A program made the translations under genes and the position numbers. The notes under the pieces are model-generated. The model ran no database searches. It worked only from the letters and a program-made list of their open reading frames with translations, and was not told where the DNA came from. Positions 40,583 through 51,016 of a DNA stretch of 64,000 nucleotides are shown here, piece by piece (positions within the stretch are counted from its first letter, which is position 1; every line of letters begins with the position of its first letter). Source of the stretch: Aphelidium insulamus (taxonomy: Eukaryota; Aphelidiomycota; Aphelidea; Aphelidiaceae); contig JAZDSV010000055.1 of the NCBI GenBank assembly GCA_036784855.1, positions 1 to 64,000 on the forward strand, read 5' to 3'.

Positions 40583-42981
40583 ATGCAACACCGCCGCCAA
40601 ACACTCGGCCAGCTGAGCAGCAGCCACGGCAACATTCCGGCAAATGCCGCAGCGGGTGGTCCGCACTCGGCCGCCTATCCCGGTGCCAAGTCCCGGCTGT
40701 CCATGGGTGGGCCGCGACAGTCCATGGGGCCGCCCAGACTGTCACAGCCGCCGCCGGCATCATCATCATCTCAGCCGCCGCCGGCATCATCATCATCTCA
40801 GCCGCCGCCGCCATCGTCTCGTCTCTCCTCCGTGCACGACATGATGACTGGCATGAGTCTGGGTGCCACTGGTGGCAGTATGCAGCAGCAAGAGAATATG
40901 CATGCAAATGGCAGACCCAGCATTGGTCGCCGCACCTCGGTGTCGAGGTACATCACACATGCGGTTGAATGTTGTCGACAGCGCTCACTCGTTATATACA
41001 GACGATCGAGTGCGTATGGCCGCCAGTCAGTCAGCGGGCACGGCGGTGGCGGCATGATGGCGCAGTCAGGTGGCCCGGCCACAATGTTCAAGGAGCCGCG
41101 CAACATTCGCAACAAGCAGTGGCAGTACACCGCCATCCGTAACCTGATTGAGTTCCTGGGCTCGGATGGGTCCGACATGGTCATCTCGCCCAAGATTCTC
41201 AATGCGCCCTCCACCAAGGACTATCAGCGTATATTCCAGTACCTGTACGGCAAGGTGGATGACCGCTTTCAGTGGAACAAGAAAAAATTTGAAGAGGAGG
41301 TGCCACAGGTGCTCAAGGCGCTCAAGTACAATTATTGTAATTGTTCTGTTTATCGAGTTGTTCACCTACAAGGTATCCGTTTGCGGACCAGATAAACAAG
41401 TCGATGCTGTTCGCCGTCGGTTCTCTGCACGCCTGGCCGCCGTGTCTTGCAGCGCTAACTTGGCTTGTGGAACTCATTCTGGTATTGACTTTACTGCTGT
41501 TTAATGTCTGTGACATTAATTCCAGGTCTGCCAACGTATGGACGCCGAGCTGGCCTATGATGAGAATGGGGAGCATGCACAGCCAGACAAGATATTCATT
41601 GCATTCTTGGCGCAGAAATATCGTCAGTTCCTGGAGGGTGATGATGATTTTGAGGCGATGGACGCTTCCCTTGCCGAGGGCTTCCGTATGTGTACCATTA
41701 TATTTCAATAGTGTACAAACTTGATCCCGTAGAAAAACGCGACCAGTGGACCATGCAGGAAATTGCGCGACTAGAAGAGTCCAACCAGCGCATGGAGGCT
41801 GAGCTGGAGTCGCTTAAATCTCAACCGGTATATCAAATTAATGCTTTAATTCATTCTTAATATTCCTAGTCACCGCTAATTCGTTGCCAACGAGAGCAAG
41901 AAACACTGGCAGACGATGTGGCCAAGTTGGAAAAGTGGATCGACACTCTGGCGATGAAGCGTGCCCAGATCACGGAACAGATTTCCCAGCTGACCCAAGA
42001 ATCCGTTACTCAAGGTAATCTTCTGCGACACACTTGAACTAAAATCTATAATTATTTTAGAGAAGGAATTGTCGGATGCAATGGCGGAGCGCTTGGATTT
42101 GAATGCCACGGTTGAGGCGCAGGAGATCTCACCAGCCGATGTGGACCGAATGAATGCCGAGCGGGAAAAGTTGACCAAGGGCATTGAGCAGGCCACCAAG
42201 CTGTTGGAAGACACCAAGGCCGTCAACTGGGAGCGAGAAATCGCCAGCTCCAAGAAGATGGACCAGGTACAGTGATATCACTGATGATGCACATAGTTCA
42301 TAAAACTTGCAGGTTGAAAAGCTGTCCACCGAGTTCAATAATCGCGCCTATAGACTCGAGCTGATTCCAGCGACGGCCACCAATGCCAATGGTGTAAACT
42401 TTGACATTCGGCTGAACAACACGGCCGTGCGCTACGACGAAATTGTGCGCGTGGATCTGCGCAGCACCATCAAATCCTCCCTGTCCAGCATCCGCTCGGC
42501 GATCAAGGGACGCGCCCTGCAGTGCGAAGAGAAGTCCATGGCGGCGCGCGAAACACTGGAACGCCTGATTGAGCAGCTCAACGACAAGCTGGACGAGCAG
42601 GACCAGCTGCAGTCCGCCATCCAGAAGCTGCATGACAACCTGGAGCTGGACAAGGAGACGGCCGCCGCCGAGCTGCGCGCCAACAACGAGGAGATCGAGG
42701 CGATGGAGCGCGAGCTGCGCCGTGTCAAAGTCGAGGGCACGCGATCACTGTTTGACGCGCAGAAGGCGGCCCGCGATCTCACGATCGAGTACGAGAACCT
42801 GGTGCGGCGCACCGGCGAACACAAGGAGAAACTGATCAAGGAGACACTGAAGGCGCTGGAGGAGCTGGTCGAGTTCAAGGCGCACATATCCACCGCGCTC
42901 ACCGAGATGGAGAAGACACTCGCGGATGATCTAAATGTGGCTGCGGAGGAGGATGCGGTTGCGAAATGCGAGGCGGCTTAA
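40583..42981 (+). CDS. NDC80: Kinetochore protein NDC80 (HEC1)
   Basis: Exons 40583-40947, 41002-41325, 41373-41481, 41526-41685, 41733-41827, 41870-42014, 42061-42266, 42313-42981; 690 residues. A disordered N-terminal tail (Ser/Pro/Arg, about 1-145; includes a twice-repeated QPPPASSSS) precedes the calponin-homology domain (about 150-270: IRNLIEFLG, SPKILNAPSTKDYQRIFQYLY, HAWPPCLAALTWLVELI). The rest is a long coiled coil. NDC80 pairs with NUF2 and binds microtubules at kinetochores; the basic tail is the usual target of Aurora B. Length is close to the human protein (642). Confidence 0.95.
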
Positions 42982-43232
42982 TGTACTGTCGGTAATTTAA
43001 TATACTTTTAACGTACAAAGGCTTTTTGTGAGTGTGGTATTTAATGTGTCAAGTGAGTCAAAGTGGTAATATGCTATATTCATTTTTGTATGGTGTCTGC
43101 CATGTCCTGCGGTTGCCAGGCGACGCAAATGTGATGTGCATATTCTTGGTGCATGGCAGCGCTGTATCTAGCTGTACACATCAATACTACAACGAGTAAC
43201 ACGTAACACAACCATATATATATATATATATC

Positions 43233-46187
43233 ATGGCACCACCACCACCACCACAAGTTGGGCGACCGTAAGTGTGGCTTGCCCTGTCTACACTGATACT
43301 GACACACTGTGGCGCAGTCGAGCGGGATCTTCGGCGACAGTGCGGCCGCCGGGAGATGCATCACAAGCGCTGCTGCAATTCGACGCGGCAACAGTGTCCA
43401 TGGACCGCATCGACGAGTACATTGAGCTGATGTATGACGGTGTGGCCGAAAAGGTGCTCGGCACACGCTGCGTGATGCACCTGGCAATGCAAGTGGACCA
43501 GCTGCCGGTCCTGGCCGCCAATGGTAAGTCCCCGTGTGGGCAGGTGTACATGTCGCTTACTGCCATTAACGCCTGTCACAGAGAACTTGATGTCGGCACT
43601 GTCACGCGTACTTGCCGAGGACGGCCGACGCAGCATCGACGTGTCCTGCAATATCCTGACCACGTTTTACTGCTTCAGCGGGTACGCCGACTTCCAGGCG
43701 CTGCTTGCACGAAACAAGGTCGGCGACGCGTCCATCAAGACACTGGAGCGTGAGTTGGAGCGCTACCAGCTGTGGCGCGATGACAGTGGCGGCAGTGGCA
43801 GTGGCGGCAGTGGCAGTGTGACTGGTAGCAAGAGCAGTGGCAATGTGGGTACTGACGGGGACGGGGAGCGTGGGCGCAAGCAGCGGGCAATGATGCGCCG
43901 ACAGGACCAGCTGTTCTACGTGTGCGTGCACCTGCTGCTCAACATGGCGCACGATGTGCCGGTGCAGGTCAAGATCACCAAGCGCGCCATGATACACTCG
44001 CTGCTGGCGCTGTTGACGCTGCAGTGCGAACGGGAGTCCGTGTTTGGCGGCGCTGTATCCTCCGCTACCGCCACCGCCACCGAGGCCTCTGCACACCACC
44101 AGGCACTGGCACCCAATGCCCAGGTGGTGACGGTGGCGCTCACATTTCTGTTGAAGCTGAGCGCGTACCGTGAAAACACTGCCGACTTTTTGCTGGACGA
44201 TGGCGCCCATCTGGACTCTTTGATGGCGTTGACTCTGGACACGGCAACCGGCATGGATTTGGCTGCGCGGCTGTGGTGCAATCTGGCGCACAGTGTGCCG
44301 ATACGTGACTGGTTTGCCACACGGCCGGAACATGTGGGCAAGCTTGTGCTGGCTCTCGGCGGTGCTGCACCGGACTCTCCTCTATGGCAGCTGGCATATC
44401 TGCTGTGCAAGAACCCCGCCGTCTCTGCCGCTGCCCGAGATGCCGGTCTCATTGCGGCGGTTGGTCATTGATGTAGATCTCTTATCTTGTTTTCTCATAG
44501 TATGCCACAGACAATGAAGCGCCTGCTGGACAACTCCGTGGATGGCGGTGGACCGATTGCCGCTGGTATTGCATGTCTCTTGGCGAAGGATCCGGCGGCC
44601 GTGGGAATGATTATCGGCGTTGACCAGCACCAGCAGCAACAGCAACCAACCACCGCAAAGCCCTCAGCCACCAAGCGCGCGTCCAAAACCGAGAACGCCG
44701 ACATACAGCCGGCCGCCAAGCAAGCAGTCGGCTTGAAGGTGTTGATGAAGCGGGCCGTAAAGACCCGCGAGACACCGCTGTGGAAGCTGCATCGCACGCT
44801 GTTCGCCGAGTGTCCGCCGCCGATGCGAACGCACTTTATGCCCTACCTGGACGATTGCATACAGCTGCTGCTTCGTGGCGTGGAAAAGGCGTCGATTCAG
44901 CGAGACGGGGTGGCGGACTCGACTAGCCCGGCAGTTGTTGCCGCGATGGATGACGAGAGTGGGGAAGCGGCAACTCTTGTCGCCGCCGACCTGTGGGCCA
45001 TGCTGCGGTCGCTGGACAGCGTGCCGGACTTTGCCGTGGGCAGACTGCTGGAACAGTACCCGGCACTGCTGGATGCCGCCATGGCCCGGCTCCGTCAATG
45101 TTTGCGCCATATGAGCCTGGAAGGTGCCGCTGCCATCAGCAACAATACTGGCAACAATAGTAACAGCAATAGCAGTATGGCTACACAACTGCCGCAGTGG
45201 TCGCGGGCGAGCGATGATATCCTGTTGGAGGTGGTGCAGTTTATTGGGATGTTGGCCAGGGACCCGGCATCGGCGGCCAAGGTGTGCGAGCAGCGTCTTC
45301 TGCTCCGTAAGCCCGACTCGCTGACAGCCGGCGGAGTGTCGGGCCGGCAGTCCCAACAGCAGCAGCGACGGCCAGCCGCTGCACCCACCAGTGACTATGC
45401 CGAGCGGCGTGCACGCTCCGGGTCGTTCGGGGTGGGTGCGCCGCAGATGTCTGGCAGCGCTTCTAGTGAAGGCTCGCAACCACCCATTGCCATCACCATC
45501 ATATCCGATGGCGGTAATTCTAGTGACCCCGCAGCCGGCGCATCAAGATCAACAACCCGTGGCCGGTCCGGCACGCTGACTGGTGGCTCGGCACAGCGAC
45601 CTCAGTTCCAACAACCGCAACAAGTGTCGGTGTCACCGATCGGCGCCCTGCTGGCCATCTGTCAGTGGAAGCGTGGCGATGCCGATATCGTTACGCATTG
45701 TCTGCGCACTGTCGGCATCTATTTGACAATGACTACTTCTGGCAGTAGTGGTAGCGATAAAGGCAGTGACTCACGCAAGACGCTGCTACGTGAGACGGCC
45801 GAGAGCGGAATTTTACAACCACTACTGCGTTGGATGGTGCATCCGACCGTTGCATCCGTGCGCGACATGGCACACTATTGTCTGGCTGCAATTGAGACTG
45901 CGGCACTGTCTGTCATGGACAGCAGTAGCGACTCATCTGCACCTGGCGCCCCCGATCACCACCATCATCATCAGGGACTGACGGATGAGGAGCGAGTGAT
46001 ACGCGACTGGTCTGCGCAGATACAACACATGCGGTTCTCGGTGTTTCACGCAAGATGGGCAGACGCAGCGATGGATGACATGACGGGAGCAAACAGTAAT
46101 GGATTGAGCGGGAATGGAAAGCAAACGGCGGCAAGGGTGATGGATGCCATGAACACCCCTCACCGATCATCCAGACGGCCCATCTGA
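43233..46187 (+). CDS. KIFAP3: Kinesin-associated protein 3 (kinesin-2 accessory subunit), short N-terminus
   Basis: Exons 43233-43267, 43318-43523, 43582-44459, 44511-46187; 931 residues. The match to KAP3 is clear over the armadillo region: IDEYIELMYD, ALSRVLAEDGRRSIDVSCNI, FLLKLSAYREN, LKVLMKRAVK and, at the C-terminus, WSAQIQHMRFSVFHARW. Two long low-complexity insertions (about 45100-45210 and 45330-45620, plus 43780-43870) explain the extra length. The first exon encodes only MAPPPPPQVG, so the roughly 110-residue N-terminal domain present in animal KAP3 is absent. KAP3 joins the heterotrimeric kinesin-2 motor of intraflagellar transport, which implies a flagellated stage. Confidence 0.92.
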
Positions 46188-46315
46188 CTAGATCAACATC
46201 TACAGTTACTGAAGCTGTTTATGCGCCTTATTTTAAAGGATTGCCATGCGACAATATTTTCTAGGAACCATAAGAAAGACTAGCATTCTTGGAACTTCCT
46301 GCAAATCATACTGCT

Positions 46316-46419
46316 CAACTAGTTGTTTGAATTTGAAGTGTACTCAAACAATGTAAAATGTGCTAAATGTCAACTAGTTGTTTGAATTTGAAGTGTACTC
46401 AAACAATGTAAAATGTGCT
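46316..46419. repeat. 49-base direct repeat, two copies
   Basis: 46316-46364 and 46371-46419 are identical by eye, separated by 6 bases (period 55). They lie between the KAP3 stop and the convergent GH26-like gene; the rest of 46188-46492 shows nothing else. Confidence 0.9.
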
Positions 46420-46492
46420 CATGGACAAGTAAAACAGCATGTGCAAATTATATATATTAACCAAAAATAACATCATGTCGAGGCCTACGGGA

Positions 46493-47569
46493 CTAGGAGA
46501 AGCGGACCAGCTCCTTGGCATACAAATCAGACAGAACCCCTTGTGCGTGAGAGGTAAGCGATTTGGAACGTCCAAACACACCATAATGCATTTCTTTGCC
46601 ATAGCCAGTGCGATCCATCTCCAGATAGCAGATACCGCGCAGGCGAGGAAACTGCCGCATCAGTGTCTCATTGTACAACTGATTAAACCAGTCGATCTTG
46701 GTGTCGATCTCGGCCTGGCTGTCCATGCCGTATGGGGTGGGGCGTGCGGTCTCGGTAAAGTAGAGCGGTTTGCGCATTTGGTTGCAGTAGCGCTCGTAGA
46801 ATGTGATCTGCTTGCCGTCTCGACCGGCAAAGTTGATCTTCTCGGCCACTGTCAGCGGTGGCTTATTTGGCTTCCCATCCTTGCGCGGCGGCAGCTCGAC
46901 CGGCACCTGCGACACAAGCGTGATACCAACCTCATTTACGAAGTCTTGTCCTGGGAAATAGGCGTTCACATCCGTCTCGGAGTCACGGTTTTGCAGCATC
47001 ACGGACCACATGATGCGCGTGGCACCAATGAGTTTTCTACCGACCCGCTGCTTCGTGTGGTTCGTTGCGGCTTTGATAGCAGATGCAATGCCGCGAAACT
47101 TTTCCACATACGATGCGGGGTCGACTTGATGTTTAAAGTGAGTGGAGCCGTCCGAATTGCGGCCGTTCGGCTCGTGTAGAATACGAGCGTGAATGGTGAT
47201 TCCTTTGTCATTCCAGGCCTTAAGGCGCTGTGCAATCTGCTGGAACGCCTTGTCACCCAGATCGGAAAAATTGGTCGGGTCGTTAAAAGTAAGCTCGAGG
47301 GTCAGCATCACTTCGGCACCGGGCGCGTTCAGCTTCACTGCATTAAGAAAATTGTCCGGATCGTTGCCCTTGAATCCATCGGAGCTCAGCTGCATAAATC
47401 GGTGGTAAATCGCCGGATTGCGGTCGCCGAGCTCATTTTTGAAATCGGAAAAACTCCACGGAGCGTTCCCGTTATTGCCGAGATAGGCGCAGACAGCAAC
47501 CTTGCCGTAGACATACTGTGCATTCAGCAATACCGTGCACAGAAGCAGCAGTGACACAGTTCTCATCAT
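46493..47569 (-). CDS. Secreted GH26-like protein, tandem copy 1
   Basis: Start chosen at ATG 47569, which gives 358 residues with a signal peptide (MMRTVSLLLLCTVLLNAQYVYG) before KVAVCAYLGNNG; the frame is open upstream but those codons precede the signal peptide. Single exon. The GH26 signature Glu residues are in ARILHEPNGR (acid/base) and YFTETARP (nucleophile). Other shared blocks: AIYHRFMQLS, MLTLEL, DVNAYFPGQDF, YGVFGR. The distance between the two Glu residues and the barrel pattern fit GH26 mannanase-like enzymes, but sequence is divergent and the substrate is unknown. All three copies lie on the same strand, head to tail. Confidence 0.75.
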   Translation of the reverse strand: MMRTVSLLLLCTVLLNAQYVYGKVAVCAYLGNNGNAPWSFSDFKNELGDRNPAIYHRFMQLSSDGFKGNDPDNFLNAVKLNAPGAEVMLTLELTFNDPTNFSDLGDKAFQQIAQRLKAWNDKGITIHARILHEPNGRNSDGSTHFKHQVDPASYVEKFRGIASAIKAATNHTKQRVGRKLIGATRIMWSVMLQNRDSETDVNAYFPGQDFVNEVGITLVSQVPVELPPRKDGKPNKPPLTVAEKINFAGRDGKQITFYERYCNQMRKPLYFTETARPTPYGMDSQAEIDTKIDWFNQLYNETLMRQFPRLRGICYLEMDRTGYGKEMHYGVFGRSKSLTSHAQGVLSDLYAKELVRFS

Positions 47570-47642
47570 TGTTCGAGCAGTGTTTGGAGCAACGCAACAC
47601 CTCACTTGTAAATTTGCAGCGCCACTATATGAATGCGCGATG

Positions 47643-47670
47643 ATTGGCTTATTACGAACGAAGTGATTGG
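47643..47670 (-). promoter_or_regulatory. Paired CCAAT boxes, 23-base spacing (copy 1)
   Basis: ATTGG at 47643-47647 and 47666-47670 on the plus strand, i.e. CCAAT on the gene strand, about 75-100 bases upstream of the ATG. A CATATAG TATA-like element lies between them and the start. The same spacing recurs in the other two tandem genes. Confidence 0.6.
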
Positions 47671-47952
47671 TGCGCTGAATGAGAAAATGTATTGCGGCTC
47701 CCGATTCGGAAAATCGGCAGATTAGGACGGCCAAGATTTCGTAAATACTGCAAATATGGCCCACCTACAAGAACTACAGTGATCTAGCATCTAGCTGTTC
47801 TATCTCCGCAGACCAGCGAACGGTCTAGCTAGAAGGCACTCCACTTTAACACAGGCTATGAATCCGCACTTACACAAAAACTTGTTAACGCAATATATAA
47901 CCATTTATAATATTTATACACATTTATTTACAATGAAACCAATTAAAATACA

Positions 47953-49035
47953 TTATGAGAACCGGACCAATTTTTTGGAAAATAGTTCAGACAGTCTTCC
48001 GCGGGCACGGGAGCTCAGCGAAGGTTCACGACCAAACACACCATAATGCATATCTTTGCCATAGCCGGGATGATCCATCTCGAGGTAGCAGATACCTTGC
48101 AGCTGAGGAAATTGCTTCATAAGTTTCTCATTATACACTTGGTTAAACCAATCCCACTTTGTATCGATCTCAGCCTTAGTATCCATGCCGTAGGGAGTAG
48201 GACGGGATGTTTCGGAGAAGTAGAGTGGTTTCCCCATCTGTTTGCAATACCGCTCGTAGAATGAGAGCTGCTTGCCATCGCGACCGGCAAAGTTGATCTT
48301 ATCAGCCACGGTCAATGGTGCCTGATTTGGCTTGCCGTCCTTCCGAGGCGGCAAATTTGCTGGCACCTGCGATATGAGCGAGATGGCAACCTCATCCACG
48401 TAGTCTTTGCCGGGAAAGTACGCATTAACGTCCGTTTTGGAGTCACGGTTCTGTAGCATCACGGACCACATCGTCAGTGTGGCGCCGATCACCTTCCCTT
48501 TCACACTACGCACAGTTGTGCTGGTTGCGGCGTGAATTGCAGCGGCAATCCCGCGAAACTTTGACACATAAGCTCCGGGTTCGACTTGGTGTTTGTAATA
48601 CGTTTTACCTGCCGAATCGCGACCATTGGGCTCGTGCAGTATACGAGCGTGAATAGTGATCCCCTTGTCATTCCAGGCCTTCATGCGCTGTGCAATCTGC
48701 TTGAATGCTCTATCGCCCAGATCAGACATGGTTGTCGGGTCGTCCATGCCAAGCTCCAGTGTCAGCATCACTTCTGCGCCGGGCGCGTTCTGCTTGACAT
48801 CTTTGAGAAAGTTGTCCGGATCGTTGCCCTTGAACCCATCAGGACTCAATTGCATGAATCGGTGGTAGATGGCGGCATTACGATTGCCCAGCTCTTTTTT
48901 GAAGTTGGAGAAACTCCATGGATTTTTTCCATTGTTGCCGAGATAGGCGCAGACAGCAACCTTGCCGTGGACGTAATGTGCAATTAGCAGTACCGAATAG
49001 AGAACCAGAGATGCAACCAACCGAATTTGTCTCAT
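47953..49035 (-). CDS. Secreted GH26-like protein, tandem copy 2
   Basis: ATG 49035 gives 360 residues: signal peptide (LVASLVLYSVLLIAHYVHG) then KVAVCAYLGNNG. Both presumed catalytic Glu residues are kept (HEPNGR; FSETSRP). Outside the central block it is almost identical to copy 3 (AIYHRFMQLSPDGFKGNDPD; HKQ..GAYVSKFRGIAAAIHA; QLQGICYLEMDHPGYGK), while within that block it differs (ISLISQVPANLPP, LSFYERYCKQMGK). Same orientation as its neighbours. Confidence 0.75.
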   Translation of the reverse strand: MRQIRLVASLVLYSVLLIAHYVHGKVAVCAYLGNNGKNPWSFSNFKKELGNRNAAIYHRFMQLSPDGFKGNDPDNFLKDVKQNAPGAEVMLTLELGMDDPTTMSDLGDRAFKQIAQRMKAWNDKGITIHARILHEPNGRDSAGKTYYKHQVEPGAYVSKFRGIAAAIHAATSTTVRSVKGKVIGATLTMWSVMLQNRDSKTDVNAYFPGKDYVDEVAISLISQVPANLPPRKDGKPNQAPLTVADKINFAGRDGKQLSFYERYCKQMGKPLYFSETSRPTPYGMDTKAEIDTKWDWFNQVYNEKLMKQFPQLQGICYLEMDHPGYGKDMHYGVFGREPSLSSRARGRLSELFSKKLVRFS

Positions 49036-49584
49036 ACTATTGTTGTCTGTATTAAGCCACAATTATCAACATCAAACATACACGATGAAGCACTTGCACG
49101 TGACTTACATTGCCATTCTATACGGAGCTTGTGATTGGCTGCTTCAACGAGAGGTGATTGGCTGAACCATGTGGCGGTAAATTAATTGCGTCTTAATGAG
49201 CGACTCGCATTTATTCTGTGACTGTGACGCTTGCTTAACGGCAGTGATTTGATAAGTATTTGATATACGACTGAAACCATGGTTCTTTCCCGTCATTGCC
49301 AGCACGCAGTAGTAAAAACAGTAAAAAGAAAGGCTCGCCGACAATGGATATTGCAGTCGCAGATATTGCAACCGCAAGTTTAACCTCGCTCAATGTTCCA
49401 CAATCATCAGAAAAGCTGTAGCAAATAGGCAAATTGGACCTACACAATGAGCTCACTTTATTTAAGAAGAGTGTGTCGCATTGTAAAGCTTAACAGGAGG
49501 CAATTATGTTGTCATTATATCAAGAGTGATTTATTGACGTAACCTTTTATCCGGTTCCACCGGTTTCCTTTCAACAAATTACGC
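49036..49584. other. Spacer between tandem copies 2 and 3
   Basis: Holds the promoter of copy 2 and the 3' region of copy 3. I see no further gene. Confidence 0.5.
49134..49161 (-). promoter_or_regulatory. Paired CCAAT boxes, 23-base spacing (copy 2)
   Basis: ATTGG at 49134-49138 and 49157-49161 on the plus strand, CCAAT on the gene strand, about 100-125 bases upstream of the ATG. Confidence 0.6.
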
Positions 49585-50667
49585 TTACGAGAAGCGCACC
49601 AATTTCTTGGCAAGCAGGTCAGAGAGCCTACCACGCGCACGAGAGCTCAGTAACTTGTTGCGACCAAACACACCATAATGCATCTCCTTGCCATAGCCGG
49701 GATGATCCATCTCGAGGTAGCAGATACCTTGCAGCTGAGGAAATTGCTTCATAAGTTTCTCATTATACACTTGGTTAAACCAATCCCACTTTGTATCGAT
49801 CTCAGCCTTAGTATCCATGCCGTAGGGAGTAGGACGGGATGTTTCGGAGAAGTAGAGCGGTTTGCGCATTTGGTTGCAGTAGCGCTCGTAGAATGTGATC
49901 TGTTTGCCGTCTCGGCCGGCAAAGTTGATCTTCTCGGCCACTGTCAGCGGTGGCTTATTTGGTTTCCCATCCTTGCGCGGCGGCAGCTCGACCGGCACCT
50001 GCGACACAAGCGTGATGGCAACCTCATCCACGTAGTCTTTGCCGGGAAAGTACGCATTAACGTCCGTTTTGGAGTCACGGTCCTGTAGCATCACGGACCA
50101 CATCGTCAGTGTGGCGCCGATCACTTTCCCTTTCACACTACGCACAGTTGTGCTGGTTGCGGCGTGAATTGCAGCGGCAATCCCGCGAAACTTTGACACA
50201 TAAGCTCCGGGTTCGACTTGGTGTTTGTAATACGTTTTACCTGCCGAATCGCGACCATTGGGCTCGTGCAGTAGTCGAGCGTGAATAGTGATCCCCTTGT
50301 CATTCCAGGCCTTCAAGCGCTGTGCAATCTGCTTGAATGCTCTATCGCCCAGATCAGACATGGTTGTCGGGTCGTCCATGCCAAGCTCCAGTGTCAGCAT
50401 CACTTCTGCGCCGGGCGCGTTCTGCTTTACATCGTTGAGAAAGTTGTCCGGATCGTTGCCCTTGAACCCATCAGGACTCAGCTGCATGAATCGGTGGTAG
50501 ATGGCGGCATTGCGGTTGCCGAGCTCTTTTTTGAAGTCGGAAATGCGCCACGGTTTTTCGCCATTGTTTCCCAGATAGGCGCAAACAGCTACCTTGGCTT
50601 GGGCATAGTGTGCCACGAGAAGTAACATACAGAGAACCAGAGATACTGCAAGTTGTAATTCTACCAT
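49585..50667 (-). CDS. Secreted GH26-like protein, tandem copy 3 (mosaic)
   Basis: ATG 50667 gives 360 residues: signal peptide (LAVSLVLCMLLLVAHYAQA) then KVAVCAYLGNNG. Catalytic Glu residues kept (HEPNGR; FSETSRP). The gene is nearly identical to copy 2 on both sides of 49858-50016, but inside that block it matches copy 1 (ITLVSQVPVELPP, PLTVAEKINFAG, ITFYERYCNQMRKPLYF) with about three base differences in 159. That pattern is best explained by gene conversion from copy 1 into a copy-2-like gene. Confidence 0.75.
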   Translation of the reverse strand: MVELQLAVSLVLCMLLLVAHYAQAKVAVCAYLGNNGEKPWRISDFKKELGNRNAAIYHRFMQLSPDGFKGNDPDNFLNDVKQNAPGAEVMLTLELGMDDPTTMSDLGDRAFKQIAQRLKAWNDKGITIHARLLHEPNGRDSAGKTYYKHQVEPGAYVSKFRGIAAAIHAATSTTVRSVKGKVIGATLTMWSVMLQDRDSKTDVNAYFPGKDYVDEVAITLVSQVPVELPPRKDGKPNKPPLTVAEKINFAGRDGKQITFYERYCNQMRKPLYFSETSRPTPYGMDTKAEIDTKWDWFNQVYNEKLMKQFPQLQGICYLEMDHPGYGKEMHYGVFGRNKLLSSRARGRLSDLLAKKLVRFS

Positions 50668-50773
50668 GTTCTTATCACTCTCTCAACAGTCAAATTGTTG
50701 TAAGATTACAGTATTTTAGTGAATTGAAGGGTTACACACTTTAGCCGTTTGCCATACGCAGTGGCCTAATGTA

Positions 50774-50801
50774 ATTGGTCGGCTAGCTGCTTAATGATTG
50801 G
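50774..50801 (-). promoter_or_regulatory. Paired CCAAT boxes, 23-base spacing (copy 3)
   Basis: ATTGG at 50774-50778 and 50797-50801 on the plus strand, CCAAT on the gene strand, about 107-134 bases upstream of the ATG. The remainder of 50668-51016 holds no gene I can see. Confidence 0.6.
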
Positions 50802-51016
50802 TGACATGTCAGTTTGTGACCACTAACAGCTTACGGCAACATTGAATTAGTGCGGCCGCGACTCTATGTTATTATGGTTCAAATAAAGAGACTGTGGTGA
50901 TAGAGTTCTATAAACATCTCAAAGTGGAGAAACACATTGAGCGGACACATGTTGATGTGAACACTAACGCAAATCAATCTGCAACACTTTGAACTTCTCT
51001 TCAGCAATACTTGATA

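Noticed and set aside
46493-50667. Bacterial horizontal transfer of the GH26-like genes
   Set aside because: Base composition, signal peptides and eukaryotic promoter boxes match the neighbours; lack of introns alone is not enough.
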